From positions 1-10,723 of the forward strand of contig CALVWH010000084.1 in the NCBI GenBank assembly GCA_944364705.1: a stretch of DNA of 10,723 bases. The letters are read 5' to 3'. The translations under genes were made by a program, and so were the position numbers. The notes under the pieces were generated by a model that did not search any database, was not told the DNA's origin, and was given only the letters and a program-made list of their open reading frames with translations. Below are positions 6,971 to 10,723 of this stretch, in pieces. The number at the start of each line of letters is the position of its first letter. Within the stretch, counting starts at the first letter, position 1. Source of the DNA: an uncultured Bacilli bacterium. Lineage in GTDB: Bacteria; Bacillota_I; Bacilli_A; RF39; UBA660.

Positions 6971-7777
6971 TTATCTTTTATTTTCCTGCAATTTTTTGTA
7001 AGAATATCCGGAAGAAAATAGTAAGAAAAAGAAAAAGATAAGAAAGAAAAATTTATAAGTACCAGAAAATTGATAGAGATAAGAAGTAACGACGTAAACG
7101 ATGCTATTGGTAAGAATATGTAAAAAGATTGGAACTTTTATATTTTGATATTTTTGATATAAAAATTGGAACAGCGTTCCCATAACAAAGGCGTAAAGGA
7201 TATTGAAAATATTCCTATGACATAAAGCAAATATGCTGGTAGTAATCCAAAATGCTTGTTTTTTTGTCCAACTTTTTTCTATCGTATGATAAATAATTCC
7301 TCGAAACAGCAATTCTTCTAAAATTGGTCCTAAAATTCCAGAAGAAAGGAAAATTTGCCATTGAAAGGTTTGATTTTCAAAATGAAATTGCATAATGATT
7401 AAATTTAATATTAAACTTAAGGCAATCGCAAAGATTCCTGAGAAGATCAATTCTTGTCTTGTAATGGTTTTCTTGGTTGGTTTATGTTTTTTAAACACAT
7501 GATAAAGGAAAAGACTCATAACAAGGTAAAAGAAAAATAAATAATAAAAATGGTTTAATAAAAAGGAAGTAAATTCTTTAAAAAATTGATCAGAATTTAA
7601 AAAGGCATCAAACATTTCAAGAATCATTTTTGAATCTAAATTAGGGAACAAACGTGTAAATTCTTCTATCTTATACTCACGGAAAAGGAATGCAAGTAGA
7701 AGTAGAAAAAGAAAATAGCTAACCCCATAGAGAGTTAGCCAAAGAATACTTTTTCCTAAAGATTTGGTCTTTTTCAT
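6971..7777 (-). CDS. CPBP (CAAX/Abi-type) intramembrane metalloprotease
   Basis: 268 residues with about seven hydrophobic segments (near 10-32, 74-95, 110-130, 142-162, 174-188, 190-206, 214-234, 243-256), a polytopic membrane protein. The CPBP/Abi hallmark motifs are present: EELLFRG (154-160, catalytic Glu pair and Arg159), a second motif with H187 in FALCHRNIFN, and the third with H220 and N224 in FLHILTNS. Family members cleave within the membrane (eukaryotic relatives process CAAX prenyl proteins; bacterial ones are tied to bacteriocin immunity and membrane protein control). The substrate is unknown. Its ATG overlaps the TGA stop of the SPFH gene (ATGA), so it depends on translational coupling. 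It follows NfeD and SPFH in the same transcript, consistent with proteolysis in membrane microdomains, which is an inference. Confidence 0.88.
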   Translation of the reverse strand: MKKTKSLGKSILWLTLYGVSYFLFLLLLAFLFREYKIEEFTRLFPNLDSKMILEMFDAFLNSDQFFKEFTSFLLNHFYYLFFFYLVMSLFLYHVFKKHKPTKKTITRQELIFSGIFAIALSLILNLIIMQFHFENQTFQWQIFLSSGILGPILEELLFRGIIYHTIEKSWTKKQAFWITTSIFALCHRNIFNILYAFVMGTLFQFLYQKYQNIKVPIFLHILTNSIVYVVTSYLYQFSGTYKFFFLIFFFFLLFSSGYSYKKLQENKR

Positions 7778-8658
7778 TTTTTGGTCATCATTTCGTTAAT
7801 CGTTGTCCCTAAGGTTGCGATATTTTGAATTTCTGAAGGAATGAAAATTTTATTTGCCGGACCATTGGCAACTTCTTTTAAGGTTTCTAAGCTTCTTAAT
7901 GTTAATACGGAAGAATCTGCTCCTGCTTCTTTAATTAATCGAATGCTATCTGCTTCCGCTTGTTTTAATTTTAGAAGAGCTTGTGCTTCTCCTTCGGCTA
8001 CACGAATTTGTGCTTCTTTTTTTGCTTCGGCTCTTAAAATTGCACTTTCTTTTTCTCCTTCAGCAATTAAAATGCTTGATTTCTTTTCTCCTTCTGCTTT
8101 TAAAATTTGCTCTCTTCGTTCACGTTCTGCACGCATTTGTTTTTCCATAGAGTCTTGAATATCTCTAGGTGGTAAAATGTTTTTGACTTCGACACGGTTT
8201 ACTTTAACTCCCCAAGCATCGGTTGCTTCGTCTAATATTGCACGCATTTTTGTATTGATGATATCTCTTGAAGTTAAGGTTTGGTCAAGTTCTAATTCTC
8301 CAATAATATTTCGAAGGGTGGTTGCGGTTAAATTTTCAATTGCACTAATTGGATTATCTATTCCATAAGTATATAATTTTGGATCCGTTACTTGATAATA
8401 AACGACGGTATCGATTTGCATCGTTACATTATCTTTTGTAATTACTGGTTGTGGTGCAAAATCTTTTACGATTTCTTTTAAATTAATGGTTGCGGAAATG
8501 CGATCAACAAATGGCATTTTGAAATGTAAACCATTTTCCCAAGTTTTATAATAAGATCCCAAACGTTCAATAATCACTGCTTTTGCTTGTGATACAACTT
8601 TTACATTTGGTACCACAAGAATTACAATTAAAACTAATAAAATAATTAAAAATTCCAT
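7774..8658 (-). CDS. SPFH/stomatin-prohibitin family membrane protein (QmcA/YbbK-like)
   Basis: 294 residues, the normal length. One N-terminal membrane helix (2-17), then the SPFH domain (about 18-170): VVSQAKAVIIERLGSY (21-36), GLHFKMPFVD (43-52), PQPVITKDNVTMQIDTVVYYQV (69-90), ILPPRDIQDSM (161-171). Then a long Ala/Glu/Lys helix (172-245) with repeated 'KAEGEK', 'IAEGEKESAILRAEA' units, the coiled-coil flotillin-like part used for oligomerisation. Such proteins form ring or cage scaffolds that organise membrane microdomains and control membrane proteases; the partner is NfeD, encoded directly upstream. Only 3 bases separate the NfeD stop from this ATG, and the SD (GAGGAG) lies in the end of the NfeD gene. 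This is the only gene in the window that ends in TGA (within an ATGA overlap). If TGA were read, the frame would end at a TAG after six more codons. Confidence 0.93.
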   Translation of the reverse strand: MEFLIILLVLIVILVVPNVKVVSQAKAVIIERLGSYYKTWENGLHFKMPFVDRISATINLKEIVKDFAPQPVITKDNVTMQIDTVVYYQVTDPKLYTYGIDNPISAIENLTATTLRNIIGELELDQTLTSRDIINTKMRAILDEATDAWGVKVNRVEVKNILPPRDIQDSMEKQMRAERERREQILKAEGEKKSSILIAEGEKESAILRAEAKKEAQIRVAEGEAQALLKLKQAEADSIRLIKEAGADSSVLTLRSLETLKEVANGPANKIFIPSEIQNIATLGTTINEMMTKK

Positions 8659-8661
8659 ATT

Positions 8662-9081
8662 CTACTCCTCTACTTTCTCTACTTTTAATTTTACACCTTC
8701 AATCGATAGTATCTTAACAGTACTATCGATCGGAATCGCTTTTTCGGAAATCGCCGTCCAGCGTTTTCCATCTACTTTTACTTCTCCTGGCTGTAATTTT
8801 TTAATTGGTTGTGTTACAACACCTTTCATTCCAATAATACGATCGGCATTGGTACGTTCTTTTGTCACTTTTAATTTTTTTTCTAAAATTGGTCTTGTTG
8901 TTACTAAAGCTAAAATTCCTAAAAGGACGAATACCGCAAATTGTATTAAAAAACTATCGACAAAGAAAGATAAAAGTAAGGCCACGATACCACTAAAAAT
9001 AAACCAAATGCTAACTAACCCAACGGTCATTGCTTCGATCATTACTAAAAAAATAATAATGAATAACCATAAAAACCACAT
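8662..9081 (-). CDS. NfeD-like protein (short form, OB-fold C-terminal domain)
   Basis: 139 residues, as in short NfeD (YbbJ type) proteins without the serine protease domain. Membrane helices near 3-20, 22-41 and 46-62 are followed by a soluble OB-fold domain (about 80-139) with the family pattern: IIGMKGVVTQPI (82-93), PGEVKVDGKRWTAIS (98-112), STVKILSIEGVKLKVEKV (120-137). It is the partner of the SPFH protein encoded 3 bases downstream and is thought to help its assembly or targeting. The start is supported by AGGTGA 6 bases before the ATG. A sigma-A promoter lies about 19 bases upstream, so this is the first gene of the long operon. The stop is TAG. Confidence 0.9.
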   Translation of the reverse strand: MWFLWLFIIIFLVMIEAMTVGLVSIWFIFSGIVALLLSFFVDSFLIQFAVFVLLGILALVTTRPILEKKLKVTKERTNADRIIGMKGVVTQPIKKLQPGEVKVDGKRWTAISEKAIPIDSTVKILSIEGVKLKVEKVEE

Positions 9082-9099
9082 ATCACTTCACCTACTTTC

Positions 9100-9128
9100 A
9101 TTATACTATGAATATTTGACAAAGTCCA
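9100..9128 (-). promoter_or_regulatory. Sigma-A type promoter of the nfeD-SPFH operon
   Basis: Minus strand TGGACT (9128-9123), a 17-base spacer, TATAAT (9105-9100). The -10 is perfect and the -35 matches TTGACA at four of six positions. The ATG of the nfeD-like gene is at 9081. A 22-base perfect palindrome sits 17-38 bases upstream of the -35. Confidence 0.65.
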
Positions 9129-9144
9129 TAAAAGATAGAACAAA

Positions 9145-9166
9145 ATGTCAAAATAAATTTTGACAT
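9145..9166. repeat. 22-base perfect palindrome upstream of the nfeD promoter
   Basis: Arms ATGTCAAAAT (9145-9154) and ATTTTGACAT (9157-9166) are exact reverse complements with a 2-base centre. It may be an operator, a weak terminator for minus-strand transcripts (TTTTGTTCT follows on that strand), or a remnant of a transposon end hairpin. Choice not possible from this sequence alone. Confidence 0.7.
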
Positions 9167-9190
9167 AGCTTACCTTACGGTAAGTTTTTT
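9167..9190 (+). terminator. Intrinsic terminator-like hairpin reading on the plus strand
   Basis: CTTACC (9169-9174), loop TTAC, GGTAAG (9179-9184), followed by six Ts (9185-9190). The stem can extend by a G-T and an A-T pair. In form it is a terminator on the plus strand, but I find no plus-strand gene before it. On the minus strand the hairpin has no T run behind it. Confidence 0.45.
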
Positions 9191-9425
9191 CTCCTTCTTT
9201 TGATCATACACTACATATTTGACTACTTGGATAATATCGATCGATTTGTATTGCTTTCTTATGATTCCAATTTGCTTTGTATTTTAGTACTCTGATGATT
9301 TCTATATTGGATTTTCATTTCGTCCTTTATCCACTCTGCATATTTTTTACATCTTCTTTTGCAAAACTTTTTACGAACAAATATTTATTTAAACTTTATT
9401 TTTGCAAAGCAAATTCTTTGGATAT
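9170..9425 (-). pseudogene. tnpB: Decayed IS200/IS605-type tnpB fragment
   Basis: No intact gene lies between 9082 and 9432. On the minus strand one frame (codons ending at 9425, 9269, 9230) shows the C-terminal TnpB signature: YKANW (W codon at 9269-9267), then IQIDRYYPSSQICSV around 9251-9210, the stretch leading into the first CxxC of the TnpB zinc finger. The second Cys of that CxxC is a TGA, and the usual second zinc-finger half and final RDxNA motif are absent. Further upstream in the same frame, EDVKNMQSG (near 9353-9327) may correspond to the E-D segment of the RuvC-like domain, with stops TAA and TGA after it and another TAA near the start. It is a small relic, not a working element. 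No tnpA is seen. Exact limits are uncertain; the hairpins at 9145-9184 could belong to the old element end. Confidence 0.6.
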
Positions 9426-9471
9426 AAAAAAATTAACAGGTTTCATATTCTACTATATGTCTGTTAATTTT
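9426..9471 (-). terminator. Intrinsic terminator spanning the end of the 143-aa gene
   Basis: Minus strand arms AAAATTAACAG (9471-9461) complemented by CTGTTAATTTT (9439-9429), a perfect 11-bp pairing with a 21-base loop that holds a further inner pairing CATAT/ATATG. The T run extends to 9426. The TAA stop of the 143-aa gene is inside the 3' arm, so coding end and terminator overlap. Confidence 0.7.
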
Positions 9472-9864
9472 GTTTAATTCTTCTTTTTCTAATAAAATTT
9501 TTTCGATTGGAATTCCATAAAAAGAATATTTATAGTAATCATTTCCATACCCTTTTTCTTTTAGAATTGATAGATAATATTTCGTAAATTCTTCCATTGT
9601 CTTATCTTTAATGGTTTCATATATTTTATAGGATTCTAATTCAAATGTTTGATTTTTATACAAAGGATTAATATACGGGGATATTTCAAAAATTTTGATA
9701 TTTTCAAAATTTCGAACAAAATTTTTTGATGTAATTTTTTTTGGAGCTATGCAAACAATGGAGGAATCTAAATTACTTAGTTCTTCAAAAACAGGAATTT
9801 CTGTTTTTGTTGATAGGATTAAAGAAAGACAAAAGAAAAAAAATAATAAGATTATCTTTTTCAT
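9433..9864 (-). CDS. Hypothetical exported protein, 143 aa
   Basis: I do not recognise the family. Residues 1-19 (MKKIILLFFFFCLSLILST) are a strong signal peptide or membrane anchor; there is no lipobox followed by Ala/Gly-Cys, and the Cys at 12 is inside the hydrophobic core. The mature part is about 120 residues, with Lys/Glu/Tyr-rich helical stretches (KTMEEFTKYYLSILKEKGYG near 88-107) and a few short hydrophobic strands (SSIVCIAPKKI). No catalytic motif is seen. GAGGTG lies 5 bases before the ATG. It begins 52 bases after the stop of the coiled-coil gene, with neither a clear promoter nor a terminator between them, so the two are probably cotranscribed. It ends in a hairpin terminator that contains its stop codon. 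A tnpB relic follows directly; the short C-terminus may be natural, but truncation by that old insertion cannot be excluded. Confidence 0.75.
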   Translation of the reverse strand: MKKIILLFFFFCLSLILSTKTEIPVFEELSNLDSSIVCIAPKKITSKNFVRNFENIKIFEISPYINPLYKNQTFELESYKIYETIKDKTMEEFTKYYLSILKEKGYGNDYYKYSFYGIPIEKILLEKEELNKINRHIVEYETC

Positions 9865-9916
9865 AGAATCACCTCATTATTTTTTATTTTGCTAAATTTT
9901 TATTGTTTTATGTATT

Positions 9917-10723
9917 TTATCTTGTTTTTGTATATTCTTCTTCTTGTTTTGGTTTCATTGGAGCCAACATATTTTCAATCGCATTCATAGATCCTTCTAA
10001 AACAGCTTTTTGCTCTTTTGATAAGAACATTTTATTATGTTCATAAATTTTCTTTCTAGTTGCTAAAGATTCTTCGATTGTTTTTGCATCACCGGTTGCT
10101 AATTGAGCCATGATATTGATTAATGCACTTCTCTCGTGTTCATAATATTCGTTAGCTTCTTCTTGTCTTCTTTCTTTCGTTCCTTGTTTTCCTAATTGTT
10201 TTAATCCTGCAGAGAAGCCTTTTGTATGTTTTTCTTCTGAAGAGTATTGTTCATTATAGTCAACAATTGGACTATTTTCGTAATATTGTTTTTCTTCTTT
10301 TCTACGATAATAAGCATCAATTTTTTTCTGAATAAATTCTCTTTCTTTAATTACCTGATTAAGTCGTTTTTGAAGTTCAAAAACTCTAAATGAATTGTCT
10401 TTATCTGGATAATTTTTAAGAGCTTGTATTTCATTTTCTAGTTTGTTCCATTCTCCATCAAGATTATCTATTTGACTATAACATCTTTCAACATAGCTAT
10501 CTTTCATATAAATTTTACCATATTGATCAATGTTTGCTTTAGTTTCTCCTATACGATTTCTAACAGTTTGTTCTGTATTTTCGTTAATTTCTTTTTGAAC
10601 AATTAAATTTTGTAAACGTCTCTCAAGGCCTGAAAGCTTTTCTTCTGCAACTTCTTTATCTTCTCTATTCATTCCAGGTTTGACATAAGCATCAATCTCT
10701 TGTAATCTTCTATAAAGATCATT
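9917..10723 (-). CDS. Coiled-coil protein of unknown function, N-terminus outside the window
   Basis: The frame is open from the window edge (268 codons visible) to TAA at 9919-9917. An ATG occurs at 10672, but it has no good SD and the frame runs open upstream for 17 more codons (NDLYRRLQEIDAYVKPG), so I treat the gene as truncated by the window at its 5' end. The visible protein is very hydrophilic, Glu/Lys/Gln-rich and almost wholly helical, with heptad-like segments (VAEEKLSGLERRLQNL; a second around 'QKRLNQVIKEREFIQKKI'), an intermediate low-order region (NSPIVDYNEQYSSEEKHTKG), and a final helical part (ARKKIYE-like, 'LSKEQKAVLEGSMNAIENML') ending in a charged tail. No membrane helix or enzyme motif is visible. 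A structural or adaptor role is possible but not shown. It is followed by the small exported protein. Confidence 0.75.
   Translation of the reverse strand, partial: NDLYRRLQEIDAYVKPGMNREDKEVAEEKLSGLERRLQNLIVQKEINENTEQTVRNRIGETKANIDQYGKIYMKDSYVERCYSQIDNLDGEWNKLENEIQALKNYPDKDNSFRVFELQKRLNQVIKEREFIQKKIDAYYRRKEEKQYYENSPIVDYNEQYSSEEKHTKGFSAGLKQLGKQGTKERRQEEANEYYEHERSALINIMAQLATGDAKTIEESLATRKKIYEHNKMFLSKEQKAVLEGSMNAIENMLAPMKPKQEEEYTKTR

Noticed and set aside
9277..9477. Plus-strand frame of 66 codons as a small membrane protein
   Set aside because: It is antisense to the tnpB relic and the end of the 143-aa gene, crosses the terminator stem, and lacks a convincing SD.
1..10723. tRNA, rRNA, riboswitch or CRISPR array
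   Set aside because: No cloverleaf-like segment, no GC-rich RNA-like block and no regularly spaced direct repeats were found on either strand.

Overview
The window is very AT-rich and every supported gene lies on the minus strand. Shine-Dalgarno sites are strong (AGGAG, GAGGTG), the recognisable promoters are sigma-A type, and the terminators are intrinsic hairpins. This suggests a low-GC Bacillota/Bacilli, possibly one of the uncultured gut lineages close to the Mollicutes. It still makes peptidoglycan (MurF and Ddl are present), so it is not a true wall-less mollicute. The lineage is an inference from composition and gene content only.

Layout, in the direction of transcription (right to left). 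(1) 10723-9433: the 3' part of a coiled-coil protein, then a small exported protein, closed by a terminator hairpin that contains the stop codon. (2) 9425-9145: no intact gene. It holds a decayed IS200/IS605-type tnpB relic followed by two adjacent hairpins. (3) 9128-2786: a long operon-like run: NfeD-like protein, SPFH/stomatin-like protein, CPBP membrane protease, alpha/beta hydrolase, membrane-anchored MurF, D-Ala-D-Ala ligase and a GNAT acetyltransferase. Its first five genes are almost contiguous, apart from a 29-base gap before the hydrolase, with several stop/start couplings; the last two follow gaps of 49 and 54 bases. (4) 2765-1038: a two-gene unit of unknown function with its own near-consensus promoter and a weak terminator-like hairpin between the genes. 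(5) 933-1: the N-terminal part of a secreted or membrane DUF2207 protein with an extended -10 promoter.

How the genes fit together: NfeD and SPFH are a classic partner pair forming membrane microdomain scaffolds. MurF and Ddl are consecutive steps in making the D-Ala-D-Ala end of the peptidoglycan precursor. Their joint transcription, with a MurF tethered to the membrane by its own helices, suggests cell-wall precursor synthesis organised at the membrane.

The most notable observation is in ddl. The reading frame has an in-frame TGA at codon 48, exactly where Ddl proteins usually have a Trp, and the conserved N-terminal GGK-EHEVS segment with its own strong ribosome binding site lies upstream. 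Either this is a TGG-to-TGA change (mutation or sequence error), or UGA is sometimes read as Trp here. Elsewhere I count 29 Trp codons, all TGG. Only one gene (SPFH) ends in TGA, and that gene has an in-frame TAG shortly after.
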